Notes: generated by a model not told the origin, from the letters alone. 64,000 bases of DNA from an uncultured Candidatus Melainabacteria bacterium (GCA_934717855.1 CAKUZI010000010.1:1-64000); one strand, 5' to 3'; numbered from the stretch's first letter, positions 9,577 to 19,059 are shown. A program made the numbers and translations.

Positions 9577-11004
9577 TTATTCTTGTGTATATTTTAGATC
9601 AGGATGACGCGCAGCAAGCGTTTCATCCAAACGTTTTACCGGAGTAGTATACGGTGCTGAAATAACCTTTTCGGGATTATTTTTTGCATCTTTTGCTATT
9701 TTCAACATCGCCTCTACAAACTCATCCAAAACTTGTTTTGTTTCAGACTCTGTTGGCTCTATCATAATAGCTTCATGTACAATTAGCGGGAAATAAACTG
9801 TTGGTGGATGTGTGTTTTCATCCATTAATGCTTTTGCGATATTTAATGTTGAAACCCCATTTTCTTGTTTTTGTTTTTCGCCAGATAACACAAATTCATG
9901 CATACAAGCTTCGTCATAAGGCAACAAATACGCATCTTTCAGCTTTTCTTTTAAATAATTAGCATTCAAAACAGCATTTTCACTAGCTTCTTTTAGGTTG
10001 TTACCCATCATTAAGATATAAGCATAAGCTCTGACAAGTACTCCGAAATTGCCATAAAAACCTTTCACACTGCCAATAGAATGTTCTAAATTATAATTTC
10101 TGTAATATCTTTGACCATCAAAATCAACTGTCGGAACAGGCAAACAGTCTTTTAATTTTTCAACAACACAAACAGGACCAGCCCCAGGGCCACCGCCTCC
10201 ATGAGGAGTTGAAAACGTTTTGTGCAAGTTTAAATGAACGACATCAAACCCCATAAGTTTCGGGTTAGTGTGTCCCATAATTGCATTGAAATTAGCTCCG
10301 TCATAATACAATAACGAACCGTTTTCGTGCATTAGTTTAGAAATTTCAAGAACATTTTCTTCGTAAATACCTAATGTATTCGGATTAGTCATCATAATTC
10401 CGGCAACATCACTATCTAAAAGTTCTTTTAACGCATCAAGATCAACTTGACCTTTTTCGTTTGATTTAACAGGGACAACATCAAATCCGCATAAATGAGC
10501 ACTTGCAGGATTTGTGCCATGAGCTGAATCAGGAATAATAACCTTTTTACGATTTTCTCCTTTTACCTCAAAATATTTTTTAATCACCATCATGCCTGTC
10601 AATTCACCATGTGCACCAGCTGCCGGTTGTAATGTAACAGCATCCATTCCGGTAATTTTTTTCAAAGCCTCTTGCAACTTAAACATAAGTTCTAAAGCGC
10701 CCTGACAATCCTCTTCATCAGAAAGCGGATGAAGATTTACAAATCCATCCAAATTCGCAAGTAATTCATTCACTTTTGGATTGTATTTCATGGTACAAGA
10801 ACCCAATGGATAAAATCCTTTTTCTATACAAAAATTCAAATCCGAAAGTTCTTTGTAATGACGCATTGCCTCTAATTCACTCACGCTGGGCAAGCCAATC
10901 TTTTCTTCTCTAACAAATTTTTTATCCAAAAAAGATAAATCTTCCATTTCATCAGTTAGAGCAATCCCAACAACACCATTACTTTTCTCAAATATTGTTT
11001 TCAC
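9577..11004 (-). CDS. gcvPB: Glycine dehydrogenase (decarboxylating) subunit 2
   Basis: P-protein beta half of the glycine cleavage system; decarboxylates glycine and loads the aminomethyl group on H-protein. The PLP lysine is K262 in HLNLHKTFSTPHGGGGPG, and the family blocks GFYPLGSCTMKYNPK (residues 63-77), QPAAGAHGE and PDSAHGTNPAS are intact. 475 residues is usual for the split subunit. The GTG start overlaps the stop of the upstream sigma-factor gene by one base (TAGTG), so it depends on coupling. The alpha subunit, H and T proteins are not in the window, and no glycine riboswitch precedes it. Confidence 0.96.
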   Translation of the reverse strand: MKTIFEKSNGVVGIALTDEMEDLSFLDKKFVREEKIGLPSVSELEAMRHYKELSDLNFCIEKGFYPLGSCTMKYNPKVNELLANLDGFVNLHPLSDEEDCQGALELMFKLQEALKKITGMDAVTLQPAAGAHGELTGMMVIKKYFEVKGENRKKVIIPDSAHGTNPASAHLCGFDVVPVKSNEKGQVDLDALKELLDSDVAGIMMTNPNTLGIYEENVLEISKLMHENGSLLYYDGANFNAIMGHTNPKLMGFDVVHLNLHKTFSTPHGGGGPGAGPVCVVEKLKDCLPVPTVDFDGQRYYRNYNLEHSIGSVKGFYGNFGVLVRAYAYILMMGNNLKEASENAVLNANYLKEKLKDAYLLPYDEACMHEFVLSGEKQKQENGVSTLNIAKALMDENTHPPTVYFPLIVHEAIMIEPTESETKQVLDEFVEAMLKIAKDAKNNPEKVISAPYTTPVKRLDETLAARHPDLKYTQE

Positions 11005-11621
11005 TACAAAATTCCTTGTCTTTTTAAATCTCTTTTAATCTTATCCAAACCTGATTGAATAATACGCGAAATTCTGGATTGAGAAATATTGAATTCTTCA
11101 GCAATTTCTCTCAATTTTTTTTCTTTAAAAAATTTATATTCAATAAGTTCTCGTTCTCTTGCAGGAAGTTTTTTCATAGATTCTATAATTTCGGCCTTTA
11201 ATTCAACGAGTTCAACTGACTCTTCAGGTGTTTTATCCTCTGCTTTAATTTGCACAGGGACTTCTGCATCTTGCATTTCGTCAATCGAAAGAATAGTTTT
11301 GTAAACTTCTTCTCTTATATTACCATTTTCTTCCGCAGTTTGTTGGCGTCTGTTTTTAAGCGTATACCACTTGTAACGACGTCTGACTTCATTACGAATA
11401 GCCCATTTTATAGCCGTTGAAAGATATGTATTGTTGTAGTTTTCCGGAGAATGGTTTTTGAACAAAATATACAAAGTATGATTTCCAATATTAATAAGTT
11501 CAGGCAACTCAATCAAGTGAGAAGACGAGAACTTTTGATATTCAACCTTTGCAATGGTTTCTATCAAATCCTTATAATCCCTAAGATTTATCTTTTGTTG
11601 AACATTCTGCTTTGCGGTCAT
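11004..11621 (-). CDS. Sigma-70 family RNA polymerase sigma factor
   Basis: 205 residues. A region-2-like helix set lies at residues about 35-95 (NTYLSTAIKWAIRNEVRRRY binds core and -10), followed by a charged linker of about 60 residues in place of region 3, and a canonical region 4 helix-turn-helix at the C-terminus (KLPARERELIEYKFF, LREIAEEFNISQSRISRII). The compact layout points to a group 3 or ECF-like alternative factor rather than the primary sigma. It is first in an operon with gcvPB and the dehydratase-like protein, which is an unusual pairing. No anti-sigma gene is adjacent. It is divergent from the universal stress protein gene. Confidence 0.88.
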   Translation of the reverse strand: MTAKQNVQQKINLRDYKDLIETIAKVEYQKFSSSHLIELPELINIGNHTLYILFKNHSPENYNNTYLSTAIKWAIRNEVRRRYKWYTLKNRRQQTAEENGNIREEVYKTILSIDEMQDAEVPVQIKAEDKTPEESVELVELKAEIIESMKKLPARERELIEYKFFKEKKLREIAEEFNISQSRISRIIQSGLDKIKRDLKRQGIL

Positions 11622-11747
11622 GACTATAACATATTTCCTATTAAAACATTTCCCTAATCACATAATAACAAAAAAAAATATAGAATACTAGACAATGTAA
11701 TTTTCCTTAACATAAATTATATTAATCACATAATACAAGGAGAAATT

Positions 11748-12611
11748 ATGAAAATATTATTTTGCACAGATGGTTCGCAAATAAGTTTTAACGCACTAAA
11801 AAATATTTCTATGTGGATAAAAGACGCAACTATTGACACAATTTCCGTAATTGATTGGAGCACACTACCTGATGAAATTAATATAGAAGATAAAAGCTTT
11901 TCGTCATCATGCGAAAATATTGCGGATTCAATTCTCGATTATGCAGAAGAAGAAATTTTAAAACTTGGCTTAAACATCGGAGAGCGTATTAAAATCTGCG
12001 GTTCGGTCATTGAAAGCATCTTAGAGCAAACCAAAAAGGTTAAATATGATTTAATTTTAATGGGATCGCACGGCAAAAAAGGTATTCAAAGGTGGCTAGG
12101 ATCTGTTTCTCAAGAAATTATAAACAATAGTAAAATATCTGATTACATTGCCAAAGAAGAAAACAAAAATAAAAAAGTTTTATTTACTACAGACGGAACA
12201 GACTGTTCTTTATCAGTAATCGAAAAAGTTATTCCGCACATCGATTTAACCGATAAAGACATATATATTTGTATGGTAAATGAAGATCCCAATTTATTGT
12301 TTTTAGAAGGCACTCTCGATTCTAATTGGCTTTTTGATATTCAAAGACAGCAACAAATATTCGCATCAAAAGCCATCCAAAACATAAAACAAATTATTGA
12401 AAACAACAATTTTACCGTTAGCAAAACAACAATCCTTTCTGGAATACCGGCCCAAGAAATTATTGAATATTCTAAAAAGCACGATATTGACTTAATAATT
12501 CTTGGTTCAAGAAACAAATCCAAAATGGATAGATTTCTTTTGGGTTCAGTAAGTAAACGTATAATTGAACATGTTACAAGTGATGTTTGGCTAGTAAGAT
12601 GCGAAAATTAA
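11748..12611 (+). CDS. Universal stress protein, two UspA domains
   Basis: 287 residues made of two tandem UspA domains, each starting with a beta-strand and an acidic nucleotide-site turn (KILFCTDGS at residue 2; KVLFTTDGTDCS near residue 144). The ATP-binding loop is G-x2-G-x8-G-S type in both halves (GSHGKKGIQRWLGS; GSRNKSKMDRFLLGS). Tandem Usp proteins usually act as ATP-dependent stress dimers in the cytoplasm. ATG 11748 has a good SD (AAGGAG, about 6 bases upstream). It is divergent from the sigma factor and is followed 39 bases later by the sugar-permease pair, which has its own promoter. Confidence 0.92.
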   Translation: MKILFCTDGSQISFNALKNISMWIKDATIDTISVIDWSTLPDEINIEDKSFSSSCENIADSILDYAEEEILKLGLNIGERIKICGSVIESILEQTKKVKYDLILMGSHGKKGIQRWLGSVSQEIINNSKISDYIAKEENKNKKVLFTTDGTDCSLSVIEKVIPHIDLTDKDIYICMVNEDPNLLFLEGTLDSNWLFDIQRQQQIFASKAIQNIKQIIENNNFTVSKTTILSGIPAQEIIEYSKKHDIDLIILGSRNKSKMDRFLLGSVSKRIIEHVTSDVWLVRCEN

Positions 12612-12615
12612 ATTC

Positions 12616-12644
12616 TTGACCCAAAGAAAAAATAGTGGCATAAT
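12616..12644 (+). promoter_or_regulatory. Sigma-70 promoter for leaderless permease gene
   Basis: -35 TTGACC (12616-12621), 17-base spacer ending in an extended TGG, -10 CATAAT (12639-12644), six bases, then ATG at 12651. No Shine-Dalgarno sequence is present. Confidence 0.75.
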
Positions 12645-12650
12645 TAACCT

Positions 12651-13523
12651 ATGTTTAAATATTATGGGAAATATGCGCCATATTTATTCTTATTACCATC
12701 TGCAGTAGTTTTGGTAATATTCTTTTTCATTCCATTTTTTCAAACTTTTTTATTAAGTTTTTTAGATTATTCAACTAATATTTACAGACCTGAATTTATT
12801 GGATTTGAAAATTATGTAAAATTATTCCATAACCCCGTTTTTTATAAAGTCTTATGGAATACTTTTATATATCTATTTGTTGCAGTGCCAATTCTTGCTA
12901 TATTTCCGCTTTTTCTTGCTGTTTTAATCAATCAAAAAATCAGAGGCGTAACTTTATACAAAATTCTAATATACTTACCGGTAATTGTTTCAATTGTCGT
13001 AGCAGCCATCGCCTTCAAATGGCTTTATGCAGACCAAGGAATTTTAAATTATGTTGTTACTTCACTTGGGCTTAAACCTATCGGCTGGCTGACAGACCCA
13101 AATTTTGCCCTCTACTCTGTTATAATAGTTACAATTTGGAAAGGTATCGGCTATTATATGATAATTTATTTGGCATCATTAATGAGCGTTCCTAACGAAT
13201 TGTATGAAGCTTGTGATATCGACGGAGCAAGCTTTTTAACAAAACATTTGACAGTTACAATTCCACATATTATGCCTACAATAGCACTTGTTACAACTAT
13301 TAGTGCAATTTCAGCAATGAAAGTTTTTGCGGAAATTTACGTAATGACAAAGGGTGGACCTTTGAATTCAAGTAAAACAATCGTTTACTACATATATGAA
13401 AGAGCATTCGAAAACCTTGATTTAGGTTTTGCTTCCGCTATGGCTGTTGTTTTATTGGTTATAGTAATGTTATTTTCTTTAATAAACATTTTCTGTTTTG
13501 AAAGGAAGAAGTATGAGATATAA
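12651..13523 (+). CDS. Carbohydrate ABC transporter permease (MalF/UgpA type)
   Basis: Inner-membrane subunit of a CUT1-family sugar importer, 290 residues with six transmembrane helices. The cytoplasmic EAA loop that docks the ATPase is visible at about residues 180-205 (ELYEACDIDGASFLTKHLTV then IPHIMP). The N-terminus PYLFLLPSAVVLVIFFFIPF is typical. The transcript appears leaderless (-10 six bases before ATG). It overlaps the next permease by 11 bases. Neither a substrate-binding protein nor an MsmK/UgpC-type ATPase is adjacent, so these must come from elsewhere in the genome. Confidence 0.95.
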   Translation: MFKYYGKYAPYLFLLPSAVVLVIFFFIPFFQTFLLSFLDYSTNIYRPEFIGFENYVKLFHNPVFYKVLWNTFIYLFVAVPILAIFPLFLAVLINQKIRGVTLYKILIYLPVIVSIVVAAIAFKWLYADQGILNYVVTSLGLKPIGWLTDPNFALYSVIIVTIWKGIGYYMIIYLASLMSVPNELYEACDIDGASFLTKHLTVTIPHIMPTIALVTTISAISAMKVFAEIYVMTKGGPLNSSKTIVYYIYERAFENLDLGFASAMAVVLLVIVMLFSLINIFCFERKKYEI

Positions 13524-14463
13524 TATGGATGTAGCTAAGCAGCTAGGAAGTGAAGCAGCTAAAAGAAAGCCTGAAAAAGAAACACACAAATTATATAATT
13601 GCGCGATTTGTTGCAAAAGAGTAGCTCAAATAAGAAGTACATTCCTTTCGCATTTTGTGTTAATTCTTGTTTCTTTAATCTCTATTTTCCCTTTTATTTG
13701 GTTGATTTCAACTTCGTTAAAAGGAAATAGTGAAAATATTTTTGCATATCCACCACAAATTATTCCGCAAGATTTTACTTGGGCTAATTACATCGGCGTT
13801 TGGGATAAAGTCAACTTTATCGGTTATTTTATTAACAGTATGATTGTAGCTGGAGGAACTGTCATTTTAAACCTCATACTTTCGGCAATGGCAGGTTATC
13901 CTTTGGCAAGAATGGAATTTAAAGGGAAAAAGATAACCTTTTTTGCAATATTAGCAACAATTATGATACCTTTTCAAGCAATCATGTTGCCTGTTTATTT
14001 GATAACCTTAAAACTTCATTTAACAGATAATGTGAACAATTTTGCAGGATTTATGGGGTTAATAATGCCATTTGCGGTAAGCGCTTTTGGTATATTTTTA
14101 ATGCGTCAGGCATTTTTAGGAATACCTAAAGAAATGGAAGAAGCTGCTATTGTTGATGGGTGCAATGTTTTTCAAGTATTTTGGAAAGTTCTTATGCCAA
14201 TGGTAAAACCATCGCTTGCTGTTCTTGCAATATTCACTTTTATTGGTTCGTGGGGCGAATTTTTATGGCCGAGCATCGTATTAACCAAAGAAGCGATGTA
14301 CACACTACCTGTTGGTGTTAACAATTTACAAGGCATGTTTTCTTCAAATTGGAGATTTATTGCATCAGGCTCAATCCTATCAACAATTCCGATTTTAATA
14401 TTTTTCTTAGCAATGCAAAGATATTTTATCTCTGGCGAAAACGAAGGAGCCGTAAAAGGTTAA
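13513..14463 (+). CDS. Carbohydrate ABC transporter permease (MalG/UgpE type)
   Basis: Second membrane subunit of the CUT1 sugar importer. ATG 13513 follows AAGGAAG at a normal distance and overlaps the end of the first permease by 11 bases; the TTG at 13498 has no such site. 316 residues with six helices and the EAA loop at about residue 215 (EMEEAAIVDGCNVFQVFWKV then PMVKPSL). The first 40 residues carry an unusual hydrophilic extension with a Cys pair (CAICCKRVAQ) not typical of MalG. It ends just before a palindromic terminator. Confidence 0.94.
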   Translation: MRYNMDVAKQLGSEAAKRKPEKETHKLYNCAICCKRVAQIRSTFLSHFVLILVSLISIFPFIWLISTSLKGNSENIFAYPPQIIPQDFTWANYIGVWDKVNFIGYFINSMIVAGGTVILNLILSAMAGYPLARMEFKGKKITFFAILATIMIPFQAIMLPVYLITLKLHLTDNVNNFAGFMGLIMPFAVSAFGIFLMRQAFLGIPKEMEEAAIVDGCNVFQVFWKVLMPMVKPSLAVLAIFTFIGSWGEFLWPSIVLTKEAMYTLPVGVNNLQGMFSSNWRFIASGSILSTIPILIFFLAMQRYFISGENEGAVKG

Positions 14464-14482
14464 ACGACACAATAAAAAAAAG

Positions 14483-14506
14483 CCTCCTTAAAAATTTTTA
14501 AGGAGG
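14483..14506 (+). terminator. Palindromic terminator after permease operon
   Basis: A perfect 24-base palindrome (CCTCCTTAAAAA and its complement) lies 20 bases after the permease stop. The following T-run is weak (TAAATTTGTTTTT), so termination is likely but not certain. The next 150 bases hold no gene. Confidence 0.65.
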
Positions 14507-14663
14507 GTAAATTTGTTTTTAGGAAGGAATAGGAATTTATGTCTCTCTCTTATTTAAACGTTCTCTCTTAATATCCTCGAGCTATTTAATGCTCTCGTAT
14601 ATATAAAGTATATAAATAATATCTAATTTCAAAGATTACCCAATTTGTTACAAAAGTTAATAC

Positions 14664-14692
14664 TTGCATTTGAATATAGCTTGTTTTATAAT
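14664..14692 (+). promoter_or_regulatory. Strong sigma-70 promoter for small gene
   Basis: -35 TTGCAT (14664-14669), 17 bases, -10 TATAAT (14687-14692). The start should be near 14699, leaving a short leader that carries AGGAG at 14714-14718 before ATG 14726. Confidence 0.8.
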
Positions 14693-14725
14693 AGTCAAGT
14701 AGGAGAGACATGTAGGAGTTAAGGA

Positions 14726-15004
14726 ATGTTAGTTTCATCCATAGCCCGTTTTAACGCGAATAACACCATGAATAATGCAGTTTTCATGTCATTAAATACA
14801 TCTAATTCTATGATTAATGGAATCAATAATACACATGCATTCGGTGGTGAACACGATTTGGCGATGCTTAATAAAATGGATAAAAAACTTAGCCTTGATC
14901 TTTCAACTAATAATTTGTTATATAAAGTTGCTTATTTGCAAGAAAAAATGGCTTCAAAGCATCAAAATAATGAAATTAAAAAATCTTTGAACATTTTAGG
15001 TTAA
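14726..15004 (+). CDS. Small lineage-specific protein, unknown
   Basis: 92 residues, not recognised. The first half is Asn-rich (NANNTMNNAVF, NGINNTHAFGGEHD), the second half helical and Lys-rich. There is no signal peptide. A canonical promoter and a good SD (AGGAG, seven bases before ATG) show it is expressed as a single gene. The short F-G-G motif after an Asn-rich N-terminus resembles the N-termini of other lineage-specific proteins in this window. Confidence 0.7.
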   Translation: MLVSSIARFNANNTMNNAVFMSLNTSNSMINGINNTHAFGGEHDLAMLNKMDKKLSLDLSTNNLLYKVAYLQEKMASKHQNNEIKKSLNILG

Positions 15005-15039
15005 TGAATTCGCATTTTGGGATTGTAAAATTCTTTTAA

Positions 15040-16218
15040 TTAATCTTCTTTAAAAAGTTCTTTCACCAATATAGAGCATACAGCTGGAATTATTGATACA
15101 AATAATAATACATTTGTAATTCCGAATTTTTCTGCTACAAAACCTAGCATAGACATTATAATTGCAACAATCCCCCAAGAAAAACCGTTTATAAATCCTG
15201 ATATTATACTCTTATATTCTGGTAATACGTTCTGCGCCATCAACATTGTGACAGGAGTTGCCATCATAGTCACAAAACCCATTACAACAAAAACAATAAG
15301 AGAAATTGTCGGATGAGAGTGATAAGTTGCGACGAACAAAATCATCAATGGTAAAGTAAAAATCATAGAAATATAAAAGACATTTGCGGAACCAATTTTC
15401 TTTTCAATATTACTACTTATAAGTGAGCCTATACCTCCCGCAAAAATAAACGCAAACAACGCCATACCTATGTAAAAAGGTTTATACCCCATGCTTTTCC
15501 ATAAAAATGGTAATAAAATAAAGCATGAGGACATAATCATTGTTTTTAGCATTGCTATTATATTTAAAATATTTAATTTTCTATTTGTTAAAATTCGTTT
15601 AAAAGCTAACTTAAAATCTATTTTATTTTGAACTTGTTCAATATTTGAAATTTTTGGAACAAATTTAAACATCAACAAAGCCCAAACACATCCAATAACT
15701 GTCATTATAGGCATTCTCGACATTCCTAAAAATTGGGTAATTGCAGAAGAAACAATTGGTCCGCATGAATACCCTAAAGTTCCCATTCCAACAAAAACTG
15801 CAATAGCTTTCCCGGCATCTGAATACTTAGCAAACCTAGAAGAAAACCCAAGTGCTTGAGGGTGGAAAAGACTTGAGCCAATACTGCCGAGTATAATAAA
15901 AATAACAAGTATAAACGGATTATTAGCAAGTGCAGACAAAGGAATAAAAATAGAAGATAAAATTAATCCCCAAAATATGAAAATCCTTTTTACGTTATTA
16001 TCGGCCAAAAAACCAAATAGTGGCTGTAATAATGATGAAAAAATATGCGAAATTGTTAATATAATTGTCGCTATTGCCATTGAAATACCGATTTTTCCCG
16101 CAATAAAAGGCATAATCGGATTCAATACACCTGTATAAACATCATTTATAAAATGTCCGCTACTTAGCCATACTAAAGCTCTTTTATATGATTTTTGAGG
16201 TAAATTTTCTTTATTCAT
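15040..16218 (-). CDS. MFS exporter, fosmidomycin-resistance (Fsr) type
   Basis: Twelve-helix major facilitator. The N-terminal signature LSSGHFINDVYTGVLNPIMPF and the following GISMAIATIILTISHIFSSLLQP are typical of the Fsr subfamily, which exports fosmidomycin and other small molecules; the substrate here is unknown. The frame is open to 16287, but homology starts only at MNKENLPQKSYKRALVW, so I take ATG 16218 (392 residues). Neither start has a convincing SD or promoter, so the start is uncertain. Divergent from the gene at 16353. Confidence 0.88.
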   Translation of the reverse strand: MNKENLPQKSYKRALVWLSSGHFINDVYTGVLNPIMPFIAGKIGISMAIATIILTISHIFSSLLQPLFGFLADNNVKRIFIFWGLILSSIFIPLSALANNPFILVIFIILGSIGSSLFHPQALGFSSRFAKYSDAGKAIAVFVGMGTLGYSCGPIVSSAITQFLGMSRMPIMTVIGCVWALLMFKFVPKISNIEQVQNKIDFKLAFKRILTNRKLNILNIIAMLKTMIMSSCFILLPFLWKSMGYKPFYIGMALFAFIFAGGIGSLISSNIEKKIGSANVFYISMIFTLPLMILFVATYHSHPTISLIVFVVMGFVTMMATPVTMLMAQNVLPEYKSIISGFINGFSWGIVAIIMSMLGFVAEKFGITNVLLFVSIIPAVCSILVKELFKED

Positions 16219-16352
16219 AATAGTAAAATTTAACTTCAAAAAAACGAAAAAATCAACAACATACTTTCTAAAAAAAGAATGTAACATTTTGATAAATTCG
16301 TGGCAAAAAAAATAATTTTGAAGTATTATAAGAGTAGTAAAGGGGATTTACA

Positions 16353-17432
16353 GTGGAAAATAATAGCAAAAACAATAATATGACAATAGGAATACCTCGC
16401 GGAATGTCTTTTTATAATGACTATCCGTTTTACTACGGTTTTTTTACAGATCTAGGTATCAAAATCGTACTATCCGATATTACAACAAAACAAACTATGT
16501 CAGCAGGTTCTTCTCTTGTTGTAACAGAAACTTGCTTGCCTATTAAAATTTATATCGGGCATGTATTAAACCTATTAGATAAAGGAATTGATAAAATTTT
16601 AGTTCCGTCAATTCAATCGATTGCTCCTAAAATCTATAACTGTTCTAAAATCAGAGGATTACCAGATTTAGTTAGAAACGTTGTAAAACGCGACTTTACA
16701 ATGATTGAAGCAACTCTTGATAAATCTGAAAAAAATCAAGGTTTATATGAGTTTTTAAGTGAAATGGTAGCTCCATTTGGAATTACAGATATGGCTAAAA
16801 TCAAAAAAGCGTCAAAAGCCGGATGGAGAACTTACAACAATTTCCATGTTATGTCAAAGTCTGGAATGAGTTACCAAAAAGCTATGAATTATGCTTTGCA
16901 GGGTAAAGTTTTCATCGAAAATCAAACCAAAGAATATCCGATTTCAATTGCTCTAATTTCGCATGGATACAATATTTTTGATGAACGAGCTTCAATGAAG
17001 ATTTTTGACAAACTCGAAAAAATGGATGTTAAAGTTTATTCATCACTTCAATTATCAAAAGAACAAATGGATGATGGCATAAAAGCTCTTGGTCAGGACA
17101 TGTATTGGGCAAACGAACGCGAAATGACAGGTGCTGCAGGACACTTCATGAAAGACGTTAAAGTAGACGGAATGATTACTGTTACAGCGTTTGGGTGTGG
17201 ACCAGATTCTTTAATGATAGAAAGAATTACAAGAAAAGCGAAAAAGTTTAATAAACCGCTTCTTAATCTTACAATTGACGAACAAACAGGAGAAGCAGGA
17301 TTTATTACAAGACTTGAAGCCTTTGTTGATATGCTCTTCCGTAAAAAACGTGCTAAGATTATTGATAAAATTGAAATCAACGGGGAAAGCACATATATTC
17401 CGAATACTAATTTTATTGAAACAAAACACTAA
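16353..17432 (+). CDS. 2-hydroxyacyl-CoA dehydratase-related protein (DUF2229-like), second paralogue
   Basis: 359 residues, paralogue of the protein at 8416-9564. Conserved blocks: IGIPRGMSFYNDYPFYYGFF at the N-terminus, TETCLPIKIYIGHVLNL (conserved Cys), TVTAFGCGPDSLMIERI and DEQTGEAGFITRLEAFVDML. Proteins of this family are associated with radical-type dehydratases or their iron-sulfur activases. GTG 16353 is preceded by AAGGGG at eight bases. It is monocistronic and ends in a shared bidirectional terminator with rpsU. The two paralogues together might form a heteromeric complex, although they are 7 kb apart. Confidence 0.82.
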   Translation: MENNSKNNNMTIGIPRGMSFYNDYPFYYGFFTDLGIKIVLSDITTKQTMSAGSSLVVTETCLPIKIYIGHVLNLLDKGIDKILVPSIQSIAPKIYNCSKIRGLPDLVRNVVKRDFTMIEATLDKSEKNQGLYEFLSEMVAPFGITDMAKIKKASKAGWRTYNNFHVMSKSGMSYQKAMNYALQGKVFIENQTKEYPISIALISHGYNIFDERASMKIFDKLEKMDVKVYSSLQLSKEQMDDGIKALGQDMYWANEREMTGAAGHFMKDVKVDGMITVTAFGCGPDSLMIERITRKAKKFNKPLLNLTIDEQTGEAGFITRLEAFVDMLFRKKRAKIIDKIEINGESTYIPNTNFIETKH

Positions 17433-17450
17433 AATAAAAAATTAGAACAA

Positions 17451-17484
17451 AAAAGAGATTAGATAATAAATCTAATCTCTTTTT
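17451..17484. terminator. Bidirectional terminator between converging genes
   Basis: 11-bp stem AGAGATTAGAT (17454-17464) and its complement (17470-17480) with a five-base loop. A-run on the left and T-run on the right make it work for both the gene ending at 17432 and rpsU. Confidence 0.88.
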
Positions 17485-17502
17485 ATTATATCTTAAATCC
17501 GA

Positions 17503-17676
17503 TTACACTTTTCTTTTTCTAGCTGCTTCAGATTTACGTTTTCTTTTTACGCTTGGTTTTTCATATCTTTCACGTTTTTTTACTTCTGAAAGGATACCAG
17601 CTTTTTGAATTTTTTTCTTGAAACGACGCAATGCGCTTTCAATTGATTCGTTTTCGCCAACTTTAACTTCTGCCAT
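17503..17676 (-). CDS. rpsU: 30S ribosomal protein S21
   Basis: 57-residue basic protein of the small subunit, involved in initiation. The N-terminus MAEVKVGENESIESALRRFK and the strongly basic tail (KPSVKRKRKSEAARKRKV) match S21. ATG 17676 is preceded by AAGGTGG at a normal distance. It is a single gene with a terminator shared with the convergent neighbour. Confidence 0.96.
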   Translation of the reverse strand: MAEVKVGENESIESALRRFKKKIQKAGILSEVKKRERYEKPSVKRKRKSEAARKRKV

Positions 17677-17772
17677 TTATGTTTTCACCACCTTTATGGT
17701 CTTTTATTTAGTGTCACAATAGGAATTATAACTCTAAATAAAAAATTTTTCAAGTGGTGGATTCCATTTAAC

Positions 17773-18894
17773 TTATTCTACCCCCGGAACATTCACATTA
17801 TAACGGATATTGTCATATTCTGTGGTAGTATCATCTATATCTTCTTGGAATATTTTCTTTGAACCGCAAACTTTAAAATTCTTTAAAATTGCAGAATCTA
17901 ACTCATCTGTCAAGACAATTTTTCCATTTACGTATGTGATGTTTGAATTTTCTTGCGATGCTTTATCCTTTTCGCTCATTTTTTCAATCAAATCACTTTG
18001 AGAATTTGCCAATATTGTTTTAGAAACATCATTCATCACATCAAAAACATATCTTTGTCGAGTAGCAACATTACCACCACCGCTATTTGCAATTAAAGAT
18101 GTTGCCTTTTCTAATTCTTCTAACGACTCTTTATAATATTTCAAATGTCTTAACAAAATAGCTAAATTATAATGCGCTTCATAATTCATCGGATTTAATT
18201 CAATAGCCTTACAATAGGTTATTCCTGCATCCTTATAATCCCCTAATAAGTGATACGTAAGAGCCAAATTATATCTGGCATCATAATCTCTTTTTAAAAT
18301 TTTACACGCATTTTTATAAGAATTTAAAGCTTTCTGCAAATATTGACGCCTAAATTTCCAATTTTCTTCATCCAAGTATAATGACTTCTGCTTGTATGCG
18401 ACCCCTCTATTATAGTAAGCTAAGCCCTTATTAACTTTATAACTTTTTCTATTACTATAAATAAATGGAATTGACAACAAATGTCTTTTTGTTTTTAAAA
18501 TTTCATCATATTGGTTAATTGCCCCATCGAAATCTCCAAGTTTTTCTGCAGACACAATACCATAATTCATTCTTGCAACAATCATTTTAGGATTATATTC
18601 AAAAGCTTTTTCATAAGAATCTACTGCAGAATAATAATCTTCATACACAACATAAATATTACCTAGATTGTACCACGCAGTGTAATGTTCAGGATACAGT
18701 TCAACAGCCCTGCTATAATAACCAATTGCCTTTTGCAATTTTAATTCTTTTAAAGCTTTATCTCCTTTATGAACATAATAAAGCCCTCTTACTTTGTCTA
18801 ACTGTCTGTTAAAATAAGCCGGATGCAAATACACAAGAGCTCCGATAGCCAAAATTATTAATAATGTAAATAAACCCGAAAAGAATTTTTTCAC
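17773..18894 (-). CDS. TPR-repeat protein with N-terminal membrane anchor
   Basis: 373 residues. Residues 6-25 form a transmembrane anchor or uncleaved signal, and residues about 40-290 form six or more tetratricopeptide repeats (AIGYYSRAVELYPEHYTAWYN, YYSAVDSYEKAFEYNPK, DAGITYCKAIELNPMNYEAHYN). The C-terminal 90 residues are not repeats and are acidic. TPR proteins scaffold protein complexes; here probably on the periplasmic face of the inner membrane. ATG 18894 has an AGGTG site. Two more TPR proteins are at 21725 and 56226. Confidence 0.88.
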   Translation of the reverse strand: MKKFFSGLFTLLIILAIGALVYLHPAYFNRQLDKVRGLYYVHKGDKALKELKLQKAIGYYSRAVELYPEHYTAWYNLGNIYVVYEDYYSAVDSYEKAFEYNPKMIVARMNYGIVSAEKLGDFDGAINQYDEILKTKRHLLSIPFIYSNRKSYKVNKGLAYYNRGVAYKQKSLYLDEENWKFRRQYLQKALNSYKNACKILKRDYDARYNLALTYHLLGDYKDAGITYCKAIELNPMNYEAHYNLAILLRHLKYYKESLEELEKATSLIANSGGGNVATRQRYVFDVMNDVSKTILANSQSDLIEKMSEKDKASQENSNITYVNGKIVLTDELDSAILKNFKVCGSKKIFQEDIDDTTTEYDNIRYNVNVPGVE

Positions 18895-19059
18895 CTGCTA
18901 TACCTCATTATATAAGCATTTTACACACATTATACAAATTATGCAATACACTATTGTTACGAAATTGTAACATTTTTTTCGGTCAAAAAGCAATTTTTTA
19001 ACAACAAATGTTTTTATATAAGTAAGGTAGGTTAGAAAATTCAATTTGGAGGTTAGGTT

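Noticed and set aside
9577..11747. Possible glycine riboswitch for gcvPB
   Set aside because: gcvPB overlaps the sigma gene, and no tandem glycine aptamer-like structure is visible upstream of the operon.
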